Below are positions 16,171-23,775 of a stretch of 64,000 bases of DNA, in pieces. The DNA comes from Nostoc sp. ATCC 43529 (GTDB lineage: Bacteria; Cyanobacteriota; Cyanobacteriia; Cyanobacteriales; Nostocaceae). Position numbers and translations under genes: made by a program. How positions within the stretch are numbered: position 1 is the first letter of the stretch; the number at the start of each line of letters is the position of its first letter. The notes beneath the pieces are model-generated. The model made no database searches. It worked only from the letters and a program-made list of their open reading frames with translations, and was not told the DNA's origin. The stretch spans positions 536,514 through 600,513 of the forward strand of contig LWTK01000046.1 in assembly GCA_003326205.1 (NCBI GenBank). Direction: 5' to 3'.

Positions 16171-16662
16171 TTAGATGTCTTCTAAATCAATATCTTCTTG
16201 TCTACATGCTTGAGGATTATCTAATTCAAATTGTGCCTGCTGTTTTCTCAGTTGCACTTCACGCTCATCGTTCTCTGTCCGCCTATAAATTTGATTAGGC
16301 ATTGACTTTTTTTTGGCTAGTTCCTGAATATTGAAAAATTTTTGGCTGACTGTATTGTTCCAATCTTCGCGGCTGATTCTATCCAATTCACCACAGATAG
16401 CAGCTGTCAATCTCATATCTAAGTTGTCTTTGAGGTGCATCAATTTAGACCCCTCGTAGCATTTAAGCCTTTGGCAGACAGGAATACGATCGCGGTTGTA
16501 GTCATACTTTGGAATTACCAAGCGGATTAAATTTGTTTGAATTCTCCCCGTATCTTGACAACAAAAACAGTTCCAACTAGGTTTCCAAATTTCTTTATCA
16601 CCATCACCATTTGTTGCTCGGCTAAGTCGGCTAGGAGGTAGTTGTGGAAGCGGATCGATCAT
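16171..16662 (-). CDS. Hypothetical 163-aa protein with zinc-ribbon-like cysteines
   Basis: Begins in an ATGA overlap with the stop of the Rep-like gene. Residues about 30-65 contain NCFCCQDTGRI and a later RLKCYEG, a Cys cluster suggesting a zinc site. The rest is charged helix with many Arg/Glu/Gln. Co-translation with the winged-helix Rep-like protein suggests a loader or accessory role, by position only. Confidence 0.6.
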   Translation of the reverse strand: MIDPLPQLPPSRLSRATNGDGDKEIWKPSWNCFCCQDTGRIQTNLIRLVIPKYDYNRDRIPVCQRLKCYEGSKLMHLKDNLDMRLTAAICGELDRISREDWNNTVSQKFFNIQELAKKKSMPNQIYRRTENDEREVQLRKQQAQFELDNPQACRQEDIDLEDI

Positions 16663-17489
16663 GTTGCCTCCGATTTTTGTGCTTTATCTAACACGCCGCT
16701 ACATCTAGCCCAATTGAAAAACTCTTGGCGTTCTGGGTTCTGTTCGCCGTTTTCGTAGATAAATGCCAAAAACCCGCTTTTGATTATTTGGTTTACCCAC
16801 TCCTGTGTTCGGGGGTCATCCTCCCATTTTCGATTTTCTGCTTGCAAGGTCTTTCCCTGCCTCCTCAAGTTTTTCTCCCATTCCCCACGAATTTCCTCCC
16901 AGTGCCGTTTTACCCATGCTTCAGGTAGCTCTGGCGGTCTGGGTAGTTTTCGGGCTTTTTCTAGTCCAAAATTCAAAAAACTCTCTTTTTCCCCATCTGA
17001 AAGAGAGTTGATAAATATTTGATAAAGATTTGAAGACAGGCTGGAATTAGGACTGGATAAGGATTTCGGCTGGTCAAATTCTACACTCGTAGAATCGCTT
17101 TCTATGTTTAAAGAATTGATTTCTATATTTTGAGAGTCGGTTTCTACGTTTAGAGAATCAGTTTCTACATTTGGAGAAAGTTCGCTCCCTGATTGGATTT
17201 CGACCACATTTGATTCAGGAATCCACAACTCAAGCCCAGCGATCGCCTCCCAGTTCAGCCGCCCTTTGACCTTCAGCTTGCTGATAGCTTTGTAGAAGGT
17301 GCTAACTCCAATGTTGAGTTCAGCACAGAAAGTTTCGATATGCTTGACTCTGAGTTTTTGACCTGGCGCTCGGTAAATTCCTACGGTGTAGTAAACAAGC
17401 CCAGTTGCCGTGATAATACCGTCCTTGTAGTCCTGAATAGCTTTGCTCAAGGATAAGCGGTAATGCTGCTTAGAATTTGGCAGTGTCAT
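16659..17489 (-). CDS. Winged-helix replication-type protein with heptapeptide repeats
   Basis: A 276-residue protein. Residues about 12-90 form a helix-turn-helix/winged-helix unit (VKHIETFCAELNIGVSTFYK, then a wing ending LELWIPES), like N-terminal domains of plasmid Rep or phage replication organisers. Residues about 107-145 are five degenerate seven-residue repeats of the form LNVETDS, encoded by 21-nt DNA repeats at about 17088-17180. The C-terminal ~110 residues are helical and Trp-rich (AWVKRHWEEIRGEWEKNLRR). It heads a five-gene operon; Rep function is inferred. Confidence 0.6.
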   Translation of the reverse strand: MTLPNSKQHYRLSLSKAIQDYKDGIITATGLVYYTVGIYRAPGQKLRVKHIETFCAELNIGVSTFYKAISKLKVKGRLNWEAIAGLELWIPESNVVEIQSGSELSPNVETDSLNVETDSQNIEINSLNIESDSTSVEFDQPKSLSSPNSSLSSNLYQIFINSLSDGEKESFLNFGLEKARKLPRPPELPEAWVKRHWEEIRGEWEKNLRRQGKTLQAENRKWEDDPRTQEWVNQIIKSGFLAFIYENGEQNPERQEFFNWARCSGVLDKAQKSEAT

Positions 17490-17757
17490 GTGTGCCTCTT
17501 CAAGTACAAATTCCTTGAAAATTGCTTCAAAGAATTTTTAAGTTAACGAAAACTTAAATTTTAAATGTAGATTTTTTAACCTTTAACTGATAAAATTGAA
17601 ACCCCTTTATAGGGTTGATAAATTTAGACAAAAATATTTAGTTAGAGAAATACTGCAACTGAAATTCTTATTTATCAGATTCTTTTGGAGGTTAAGAGTT
17701 GCTTTCTGTTACGCATGATTTGATAGTGGCATCCTGCATTAATTTTGGAGCCTTTTT
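17490..17757. other. AT-rich intergenic region, candidate replication-origin area
   Basis: Between the divergent Rep-like and Xre genes. It is very AT-rich and holds inverted repeats TTTAAGTT/AACTTAAA (17537-17558) and AACCC/GGGTT (17600-17616). No regular iterons are evident, so an origin is only a possibility drawn from its position beside a Rep-like gene. Confidence 0.3.
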
Positions 17758-17812
17758 GTAAGGTTAACCTTGCTAAAATATAGCAAGTCTGACCTTACAC
17801 TGCCAAGTGTAA
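17758..17812 (+). promoter_or_regulatory. Paired 16-bp operators plus palindrome before xre
   Basis: GTAAGGTTAACCTTGC (17758-17773) and GCAAGTCTGACCTTAC (17783-17798) are the same imperfect palindrome in opposite orientation, spaced 25 bp apart. TTACACT/AGTGTAA (17795-17812) forms a further 7-bp inverted repeat ending 4 nt before the Xre start codon. These probably bind the Xre protein and give autoregulation. Confidence 0.75.
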
Positions 17813-17816
17813 GAGC

Positions 17817-18089
17817 ATGAAGAGAAATAAATTTATGTCGCTATTGGAACGTAGAGGATTAACTCAGGAGCAATTTGCTGAAAAGGTTGAATCTGCTTGG
17901 AAAGAAATTTCTGGAAGAAAATTGTCACGCCAAGCCGTTAGTGCCTGGATTAATGGACGCGCTATGCCAAACTTAAGTCCGGCTGAAACACTTGTAGTTA
18001 TTGAAATCTTAGGTTGTACACTCACTGAATTGGCCATGGCTTTCCCCCATAATCAGGACTTGCTAACTAACGGTGTTCGAGAATCCTAA
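17817..18089 (+). CDS. Xre-family HTH regulator (90 aa)
   Basis: A single Cro/CI-type helix-turn-helix covers residues about 8-75: LERRGLTQEQFAEKVES, then the recognition segment LSRQAVSAWINGRAMPNLSP, and a final helix VVIEILGCTLTELA. The same 16-bp operator occurs in pairs before this gene and before the coiled-coil gene at 18268, so the protein probably represses both. Monocistronic, divergent from the Rep-like operon. Confidence 0.85.
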   Translation: MKRNKFMSLLERRGLTQEQFAEKVESAWKEISGRKLSRQAVSAWINGRAMPNLSPAETLVVIEILGCTLTELAMAFPHNQDLLTNGVRES

Positions 18090-18212
18090 GTACACATCGC
18101 TATAGATGAGTTACAGAATTCACATTTTGGAATCAGTAGCGTCTAGTGCGATGGCAATTTTAATTTCTGACCCCTTTGCAGTGATTTACTAAGATCCTAT
18201 TTGATTGACATT

Positions 18213-18262
18213 GTAACTCTAACCTTACATAATAGTTATATATTTTGTAAGGTTGAGCTTAC
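18213..18262 (+). promoter_or_regulatory. Second pair of 16-bp operators before the KfrA-like gene
   Basis: GTAACTCTAACCTTAC (18213-18228) and GTAAGGTTGAGCTTAC (18247-18262) share the GTAAGGT...TTRC form of the sites before xre, with centres 34 bp apart. The second ends 5 nt before the ATG at 18268, so a bound repressor would block initiation. Confidence 0.75.
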
Positions 18263-18267
18263 ATATT

Positions 18268-19311
18268 ATGCCAAAGCTACCAACAACGTTCACAGCTTTA
18301 GACCTAACAGGCTTTGATATAGACAAAACTCAGCGACACAACGCAATTACACGGGAGATGCTTGATGTTGCCTGTAATGTTTTGCAAAAAAACCGAATCG
18401 GTATTGTGGTTCGCAGCGTACAAGCAGCGCTGAAGTTTATCTATGGTTTAGGTGGAAGCGCTGAGACGGTTTGTCAGCTACTCAAAGAGTGGAGGTCTGA
18501 TAACCTTGCGGCGCTCAAGTCTGGCAAAGGCGAAAAAGATTTAATTACAGCAATTCTGGATGCTTCTGACGACGGCTTACTAGATGAGTCTGATATCCCA
18601 GAAGAATACTTGCAAGCTACTAGACAGATGGCAATCGCCGGATATAGATTGGCCTACCAGAAAGCTGATACGAGTGTAAGCGGCGATCGCATTCAAACTC
18701 TAGTTAGTGAAAACGATTTATTAAAAACTCAACTCAAAGATTTTCCTCAGCTTCAGATGGAACTTGAATTTTATAAATCTGAAACTGAACGGCAACGGTC
18801 TGAGTTGCGTGAAGCTTATTTGAACATTAATAAACAGCAATTAGCCAATTCTGAGACTTTTCGCACACAGCTAGAATCCTTGCAAAATCAAAACAACGAT
18901 TTGGTTCTGAAAAACAATGAACTTACCAAGGAGCTAGAAAAATTAGAGGAATTACAAGATGTTGAACAGGAACGCCAAGGTAAAATCTCTAATCTAACTA
19001 GTCAGTTGGATGCCCGCGATCGGGAAGTTTTTAGCCTCCATAGTCAGATTCAAAAACTACAAGCTGAAGCAGGCCAAAAGCAAGTCCTAGAGTCTCAGCT
19101 TTCCACTGCCAAAAATCAACTTCAAGAAGTCAATGAGACTGTTACTCGGCTTCAAACTCAACTACAGGAAAAATCTACATCTGAGTTGCAAGTAGATATT
19201 GATGTTGATGGGTTAGTGGCTGAAAGAGACTCCCTAAAGCTCTACATAGAAGAGCTAGAGTCTCAAGCAAAAAAAGGTAAGCAACAAACTAAACAACCCG
19301 CAATTGCATAA
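18268..19311 (+). CDS. KfrA-like DNA-binding coiled-coil protein (347 aa)
   Basis: ATG 18268 is preferred; an in-frame TTG at 18253 falls inside an operator. The N-terminal ~130 residues are helical with a helix-turn-helix-like part (VARDV-type region, VRSVQAALKFIYGLGGSAET). From about residue 150 to 340 the sequence is continuous coiled coil rich in Gln, Glu, Leu and Ser (SQIQKLQAEAGQKQVLESQL). This resembles plasmid KfrA/alpha-helical segregation proteins that coat or bridge DNA. A plasmid-maintenance role under Xre control is inferred; no ParA is seen here. Confidence 0.6.
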   Translation: MPKLPTTFTALDLTGFDIDKTQRHNAITREMLDVACNVLQKNRIGIVVRSVQAALKFIYGLGGSAETVCQLLKEWRSDNLAALKSGKGEKDLITAILDASDDGLLDESDIPEEYLQATRQMAIAGYRLAYQKADTSVSGDRIQTLVSENDLLKTQLKDFPQLQMELEFYKSETERQRSELREAYLNINKQQLANSETFRTQLESLQNQNNDLVLKNNELTKELEKLEELQDVEQERQGKISNLTSQLDARDREVFSLHSQIQKLQAEAGQKQVLESQLSTAKNQLQEVNETVTRLQTQLQEKSTSELQVDIDVDGLVAERDSLKLYIEELESQAKKGKQQTKQPAIA

Positions 19312-19338
19312 CATAAGTCGCTTGAGTTTCAACCTTGT

Positions 19339-19371
19339 TTAACTCCATTTACCGTTGCTAAATGGAGTTAA
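19339..19371 (+). terminator. Perfect 13-bp inverted repeat
   Basis: TTAACTCCATTTA (19339-19351) and TAAATGGAGTTAA (19359-19371) pair perfectly across CCGTTGC. There is no long T-run, so it may be a weak terminator, a processing site or a regulator site between the KfrA-like gene and the AAA+ gene. Confidence 0.6.
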
Positions 19372-19414
19372 GCAACCATAACAGACTGTTGTACTTCATC
19401 AAATCTGTCTAGAT

Positions 19415-20989
19415 ATGGAAAGCAAACCAGGCTATAAAACTGGTGAAAAATCAGAACTTGAATTGATGCTGGCTGCTAGATTTCCTTTGATTTACGTAGT
19501 CACGCCAGAGGAAGAGATAGCAGAGAAAGAATTAATTGCGATCGCCCAATCCCGCAAAGGTCAGATTTATTTTTGGGACTATGCCCGTGGTTGGTCAGAC
19601 AATTCTGGACAGGATAAGGGCAACCCGATGAATGCCTTGGCGCGTGTAGCAAAAGCTCCAGCAAATCAGTCTGTATTATTTGTCATGAAAGACATTTGTA
19701 CTTTGATTGCCCCTGGCAGCAACGGTCAAATTACCCCAGCACAATTGCCCCTGGTTCGAGAGATTAAGAATCTAGCGCGAGATATGGCACGAGACAGGCG
19801 CACACTTGTACTACTTGGCGACCAACTCAGACTACCTCTGGAATTGCGGGAAGAAACCACGATTGTAGATTTCTCGCTGCCTACTGCTACAGAAATTTCC
19901 ATCCTCATTAATGACTTAGTTGGTAAGAAAACCGCGATTACTGAACCAGACCGCGAACAATTAATCAAAGCTTGCCAAGGATTGAGCCGTTGCCGCATTA
20001 GTCGGGTGCTGGCAAAATGTTTGGCTAAGTCAGGAAAGGTTGATGAAAGTGCGATCGCTGCTGTTATCCAAGAAAAGCGGCAAACCATCAGAGAGACAGG
20101 CATTCTAGAATTTATTCCTGTAGAAGCTGGACTGGAGTCTGTGGGAGGTTTAGAGAATCTGAAGGCTTGGGTGAGAGTTCGAGCGCACAGCTTTTCTGAT
20201 GCAGCACGGGCTTATGGTTTACCCGCACCCAAGGGTGTACTGTTAGCGGGGATTCAGGGAACTGGCAAGTCATTATCTGCTAAGACGATTGCGGCGGAAT
20301 GGAAACTGCCACTGCTGCGGCTGGATGTTGGGCGGCTATTTGGGGGGGTTGTTGGTGAAAGTGAATCACGGGTGAGGCAGGTGATTAGACTGGCTGAGGC
20401 GATCGCTCCTTGCATTCTGATGATTGATGAGTTGGATAAAGCCTTTGGCAATATCACCAGTGGCGGAGACGGTGACTCTGGCACATCTCGCCGCGTGTTC
20501 GGGACACTGCTAACCTGGATGCAGGAGAAAACCGCACCTGTTTTTATCATTGCTACAGCCAATAATGTCGAGTTACTTCCCGCCGAAATGTTACGCAAGG
20601 GCAGACTTGATGAGATTTTTTGGCTTGACCTTCCCAATCAACAAGAGCGATCGCAAATTTTCAGAGTTCATTTTTCTAGACTTAGACCACAGCGGGTTAT
20701 CGATAATGAGTTTGATTTTGACTTACTCGCCTCTCGTGCTAAGGATTTCTCAGGTGCGGAGATTGAGCAAGTTATTTATGAGGCAATGCAACAGGGGTTT
20801 AGCCGAGGGGAAGAATTTACACAAGGGGATTTGTTAGATGCGATCGCCTCATCAGTTCCTCTAGCTCAAATTGCAGCAGTACAAATTCATTCACTAATCA
20901 AATGGGCAGAATGCAGCGGTGCTAAAAGTGCCAGTTCTAGAGTCTGCGTAAACAGTGAAGAAACATCACTCTTGGAAGTTGATGAATAA
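19415..20989 (+). CDS. Ycf46-like AAA+ ATPase (524 aa)
   Basis: The N-terminal ~225 residues form a degenerate P-loop domain (ARFPLIYVVTPEEEIAEKEL). The second half is a full AAA+ module with Walker A GIQGTGKS (279-286), Walker B ILMIDELD (334-341), sensor-1 ATANN and the Arg-rich MLRKGRLDEIF. This two-part form is that of cyanobacterial and plastid Ycf46, a FtsH-related ATPase without protease domain. It leads a train of small genes including DUF2997 and DUF1257 (Ycf35-like) products, families I associate with Ycf46; a common complex is inferred. Confidence 0.85.
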   Translation: MESKPGYKTGEKSELELMLAARFPLIYVVTPEEEIAEKELIAIAQSRKGQIYFWDYARGWSDNSGQDKGNPMNALARVAKAPANQSVLFVMKDICTLIAPGSNGQITPAQLPLVREIKNLARDMARDRRTLVLLGDQLRLPLELREETTIVDFSLPTATEISILINDLVGKKTAITEPDREQLIKACQGLSRCRISRVLAKCLAKSGKVDESAIAAVIQEKRQTIRETGILEFIPVEAGLESVGGLENLKAWVRVRAHSFSDAARAYGLPAPKGVLLAGIQGTGKSLSAKTIAAEWKLPLLRLDVGRLFGGVVGESESRVRQVIRLAEAIAPCILMIDELDKAFGNITSGGDGDSGTSRRVFGTLLTWMQEKTAPVFIIATANNVELLPAEMLRKGRLDEIFWLDLPNQQERSQIFRVHFSRLRPQRVIDNEFDFDLLASRAKDFSGAEIEQVIYEAMQQGFSRGEEFTQGDLLDAIASSVPLAQIAAVQIHSLIKWAECSGAKSASSRVCVNSEETSLLEVDE

Positions 20990-21290
20990 TCCAGTGATGG
21001 AAATCAATAAATGCCAGCATCCAGATTGTGAAAGCACAAACGTTACAGAATGCTTTTACCCAACTGAATCAGGGGTGACAGAAAATCCTGAATATTACTG
21101 TACTAAACACGCTAGTGAACATGGTTTTTGTTACCTATGTGGTCAGTTTTGGGGTGGTGTAGAAACATTTGAATTTGCCGTAATTTATGGTGGCATAGAG
21201 GGAGTCTGTGAAAATTGCGAGGCAGAACTTAGAGAAGATTTAGACGACTGTGAAGAGGATGAGGATGATTATTTCACAGACTATTTGTAA
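20982..21290 (+). CDS. Small zinc-ribbon protein (102 aa)
   Basis: ATG 20982 overlaps the AAA+ stop; an upstream ATG at 20955 is inside that gene, and ATG 20997 is also possible. Eight Cys and several His occur in pairs (KCQHPDCES, YYCTKHASEHGFCYLCGQFW, CENCEAEL), enough for two zinc sites, followed by an acidic tail. Predicted soluble zinc protein coupled to the Ycf46-like ATPase. Confidence 0.7.
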   Translation: MNNPVMEINKCQHPDCESTNVTECFYPTESGVTENPEYYCTKHASEHGFCYLCGQFWGGVETFEFAVIYGGIEGVCENCEAELREDLDDCEEDEDDYFTDYL

Positions 21291-21328
21291 CTAATGCTGT
21301 CGCTTTTTGAATTTGATGATTGAGGATT
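21289..21328 (+). repeat. Duplicated 40-bp leader, copy 1
   Basis: The segment from AACTAATGCTGTCGCTTT to GATTGAGGATT recurs at 21550-21589 with one mismatch. Both copies sit just before the start codon of a small gene. A weaker relative is at about 23412-23446, before the 31-residue gene. Confidence 0.8.
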
Positions 21329-21332
21329 GTTA

Positions 21333-21500
21333 ATGTTCGGTCTTTTTTCAATAAACGGAAAACTAATTCAAGATGGATTTTATTCTGCTAAAGATGCGAG
21401 TGATTATGCTCAAGCAGAATTAAATTTAGCTCCTGGTAGTTACACAATCAAAAAAACTGGAATTTATGAAGGTGAATATTATGAAAAACAATCAATTTGA
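21333..21500 (+). CDS. Hypothetical 55-aa protein
   Basis: ATG 21333 lies directly after the repeated leader. The product (MFGLFSINGKLIQDGFYSAK, then LAPGSYTIKKTGIYEGEYY) has the strand-turn pattern of a small beta protein and good coding bias. No family recognised. TGA is at 21498-21500. Confidence 0.6.
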   Translation: MFGLFSINGKLIQDGFYSAKDASDYAQAELNLAPGSYTIKKTGIYEGEYYEKQSI

Positions 21501-21549
21501 ATCAAAGTAGTTTTTATCCTTAAGCAGCATATTTGCTGCTTAAATAATT

Positions 21550-21589
21550 AACTAATGCTGTCGCTTTCTGAATTTGATGATTGAGGATT
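21550..21589 (+). repeat. Duplicated 40-bp leader, copy 2
   Basis: Same 40 bp as 21289-21328 apart from one base (CTTTTTG to CTTTCTG). It ends 4 nt before the ATG of the DUF6876-like gene. Likely a copied translation leader or regulatory site. Confidence 0.8.
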
Positions 21590-21593
21590 TATC

Positions 21594-21995
21594 ATGCAAA
21601 CTCAAGAAGAATTAGCACAGAAACTTGAACAGGAGCTACAGCAATTCACCGGAACTGAGAAGTATTACAAACACTTACTAGGATTTCATTTTACTGATGG
21701 AGTGAAGTTTCTTGCAGATGAGGCACAGGCATACTGGGTAATTGATGCTATTGGCTCTTACCAAAGAAAGCTGCAAAATCACGATTTTCAACTTTGGTTG
21801 TTAGTAGTTGGTAACCATCATGAATTTATCAAGCCCAAACCAGGAAAAGATGCTGTTTTAACTTGCTGGGAAGATACTCCAAATGTAGGAGTTAAGCCAT
21901 TAGTGAGGCAGGACATTGTGTTTACTGACTTTCCACTGAAAACAATCAAGCTCTATCTAGAGAATAAAATTTTGCTGTTGCCCAGTGAACATTAA
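21594..21995 (+). CDS. DUF6876-like protein (133 aa)
   Basis: The sequence has FTGTEKYYKHLLGFHFTDGV near residue 18 and KFLADEAQAYWVIDAIGSYQ. An FQLWLLVV strand is followed by a C-terminal TDFPLKTIKLYLENKILLLP. This matches my memory of the DUF6876 family of small phage/plasmid proteins with no known activity. Preceded by the second copy of the 40-bp leader. Confidence 0.7.
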   Translation: MQTQEELAQKLEQELQQFTGTEKYYKHLLGFHFTDGVKFLADEAQAYWVIDAIGSYQRKLQNHDFQLWLLVVGNHHEFIKPKPGKDAVLTCWEDTPNVGVKPLVRQDIVFTDFPLKTIKLYLENKILLLPSEH

Positions 21996-22021
21996 TGCTT
22001 TTCAAAACATTAGATAAAGCA

Positions 22022-22245
22022 ATGACTAAAACTATAACTGTTGAGCAAATCAAAGCAATTATAGAGGCAGCGAGGAAAATCTCAAGTTGCTAGCAGCCAC
22101 CCCAGAGTACCAAAAGTTAGAACAAAGTGAATATTTCACCACATCGAACGATTTACTTTTGGGTGATGCAATTCAAGCACTGTTTGAGATTTATGAGGCG
22201 ATTGTTTCACTTGAATATCGACAAGAATACAGTGAATCAAAATAA
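22022..22245 (+). pseudogene. Small gene split by a one-base frameshift
   Basis: ATG 22022 opens MTKTITVEQIKAIIEAA, then stops at TAG near 22091. A second frame from about 22070 continues smoothly as EENLKLLAATPEYQKLEQSE through to a TAA at 22243-22245 that overlaps the next ATG. Adding one base near 22072 joins both halves into a ~75-residue protein. This is a frameshift mutation, a sequence error or, less likely, programmed frameshifting. Confidence 0.65.
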
Positions 22246-22466
22246 TGGTTCAAACAGGAATAGCTTTTAGAGGGTGGACAGCTAAATGTCCTTTCTGTTG
22301 TGCAGTCAATCTAATCAGCGATTGCACAGGTACACCTCAAATTATCAATGAGAAAGGTGAAGTAACAACAAACGGTGAAACTTCGTGTACTCATTATCTG
22401 TGTGTGAGTCACGTTTCTAAAGAGAATCCAAATATGATTTTTAGGCAAGGGACAAGAGAAATGTAA
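22245..22466 (+). CDS. Small Cys-rich protein (73 aa)
   Basis: Starts in a TAATG overlap with the preceding frameshifted gene. Cys pairs in KCPFCCAVNLISDCTG and later SCTHYLCVSH suggest one zinc site. No family recognised. Confidence 0.6.
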   Translation: MVQTGIAFRGWTAKCPFCCAVNLISDCTGTPQIINEKGEVTTNGETSCTHYLCVSHVSKENPNMIFRQGTREM

Positions 22467-22501
22467 TTAGCGTGATTGGTGGGTCGCTCCCACCTTTCAA
22501 C

Positions 22502-22921
22502 ATGAATAAATTTGACAAAAATTTAACTGAATATCAAAGAACTTTGACTGAATGCTTAAAAACTGCCAGGGGAAAAGAATACATGAGGTTTTATCGATTA
22601 GTTTTTGAAAGTTTATCTGAACATATTCAAAAAGATGCAACTGCTATTATCGAAAATTACCATAAATTTACAGCAGTTAATATTGCAGAAATAGCAATTA
22701 AATACAATCTCAGTTTCAAGCCTTGCTGTGAATTTCTGGAAAAATTAAAAATTCTACCTCAAGGAACCTACGACAGACTGAGATTCCAAAAAGGCTTTAA
22801 AGTTGGCAATATCTTTGCCGCAGCAAAAAAGAAAATATCTCAACAGGGGAAAATTAATGCAATATCGACAAATTCAAATAACAATCGCCAAAGACGGCGC
22901 CATCACCGAGCGCGTGATTAA
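22502..22921 (+). CDS. Hypothetical 139-aa basic protein
   Basis: ATG 22502 is preferred over GTG 22472. A helical N-terminus (NKFDKNLTEYQRTLTECLKT) is followed by IAEIAIKYNLSFKPCCEFLE, which looks like a helix-turn-helix, and a basic C-terminus. The last ~20 codons overlap the following gene in another frame and are Arg/Asn-rich. DNA-binding is possible. Confidence 0.55.
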   Translation: MNKFDKNLTEYQRTLTECLKTARGKEYMRFYRLVFESLSEHIQKDATAIIENYHKFTAVNIAEIAIKYNLSFKPCCEFLEKLKILPQGTYDRLRFQKGFKVGNIFAAAKKKISQQGKINAISTNSNNNRQRRRHHRARD

Positions 22922-23069
22922 TGGAGTTGGTAATAGTTGTACAGAACTCACTGCCGAATTAGAGAAGGCGTTGGGTGAGGTACAAACACAAGAACTTTTA
23001 CCCGAATACAATCAGCAAACAATTCAAACTCAAAATCAAGAACATGAAAACCTATGGCAGAACAGTTAG
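22857..23069 (+). CDS. DUF2997-like small protein (70 aa)
   Basis: ATG 22857 has GGGG seven nt upstream. The first 45 residues (QIQITIAKDGAITERVINGV and CTELTAELEKALGE) match the DUF2997 pattern: two strands, Gly turn, Cys, and an acidic helix. The Gln/Asn-rich tail is variable. DUF2997 proteins are commonly found near DUF1257 genes in cyanobacteria, as here. Confidence 0.75.
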   Translation: MQYRQIQITIAKDGAITERVINGVGNSCTELTAELEKALGEVQTQELLPEYNQQTIQTQNQEHENLWQNS

Positions 23070-23084
23070 ACCTAGAAGTAGATC

Positions 23085-23414
23085 ATGTCAGAATCAACTG
23101 AACCAGACTTTTATAAGCTTTTTGAACGATATCTTGAGGAAGGATATTCAGCAGAACAAGCCGAAGAATTAGCTTGGAAAGTTATTCAAGGTAGCACGAC
23201 TAATGTTGAGGAAAATACTAACTATCTTGATAATCCAACGGATAATTACTACTGCTATAACTGCGGTGCTGATTTCTCTGATTGGTATAGCCTTTCTGAC
23301 GAGGAGCGAGAACATTGCATAGAGTCTGACCCAGATATGAACCCTGGAAACTTGCCTATTTGTTGTCCTTGTTGTGGGATTCCTTATGAAGATGAGGAAG
23401 ATGAAATGTATTAA
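23085..23414 (+). CDS. Zinc-ribbon protein (109 aa)
   Basis: A helical N-terminus (FYKLFERYLEEGYSAEQAEE) precedes a ribbon with YYCYNCGADFSDW and, about 35 residues on, ICCPCCGIPYED, a typical CxxC...CxxC zinc finger. The C-terminus is acidic. It lies in the same unidirectional train as the Ycf46-like gene. Confidence 0.7.
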   Translation: MSESTEPDFYKLFERYLEEGYSAEQAEELAWKVIQGSTTNVEENTNYLDNPTDNYYCYNCGADFSDWYSLSDEEREHCIESDPDMNPGNLPICCPCCGIPYEDEEDEMY

Positions 23415-23452
23415 CGCTATCGCTTTCGGGAATTGATTTTGAGGATGAATTC

Positions 23453-23548
23453 ATGAAAGTAATAACGAAAAAACCCAGAACCAAGTTCTGGAAAAAATTG
23501 GCAGATATATCTGAGAAGTATCAAGATAATAACCCAACAGATACATGA
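23453..23548 (+). CDS. Very small basic protein (31 aa)
   Basis: ATG 23453 follows a degenerate copy of the repeated leader. The product begins MKVITKKPRTKFWKKLADIS and ends in a TGA that overlaps the next ATG (23545-23548). Coupling to the next gene supports translation. Function unknown. Confidence 0.45.
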   Translation: MKVITKKPRTKFWKKLADISEKYQDNNPTDT

Positions 23549-23775
23549 GTCACTGTCAGACCTGCAATAAATCCACTGATGGAAAGCTTCTTTGCCCTGA
23601 ATGTAGTCGCAAAGTAATAGAAGCTGTCCGTTACTTCCAAAAACCAATTTCCGAAATTACAGCACCTTTCACTCGCCCAATCTCATCAATTTTACCGGAG
23701 CAGGATAATGTCTCACCTAACCCATATCAGAACCACTATCAAAAACCAGCAAGTTCTGGAGAAAGTTCTAATTGA
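23545..23775 (+). CDS. Small zinc-finger protein (76 aa)
   Basis: CQTCNKSTDGKLLCPECSRK at the N-terminus forms one CxxC...CxxC site; the remainder is Pro/Ser/Gln-rich and probably disordered. Its end overlaps the start of the DUF1257 gene by 68 nt in another frame. Confidence 0.6.
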   Translation: MSHCQTCNKSTDGKLLCPECSRKVIEAVRYFQKPISEITAPFTRPISSILPEQDNVSPNPYQNHYQKPASSGESSN

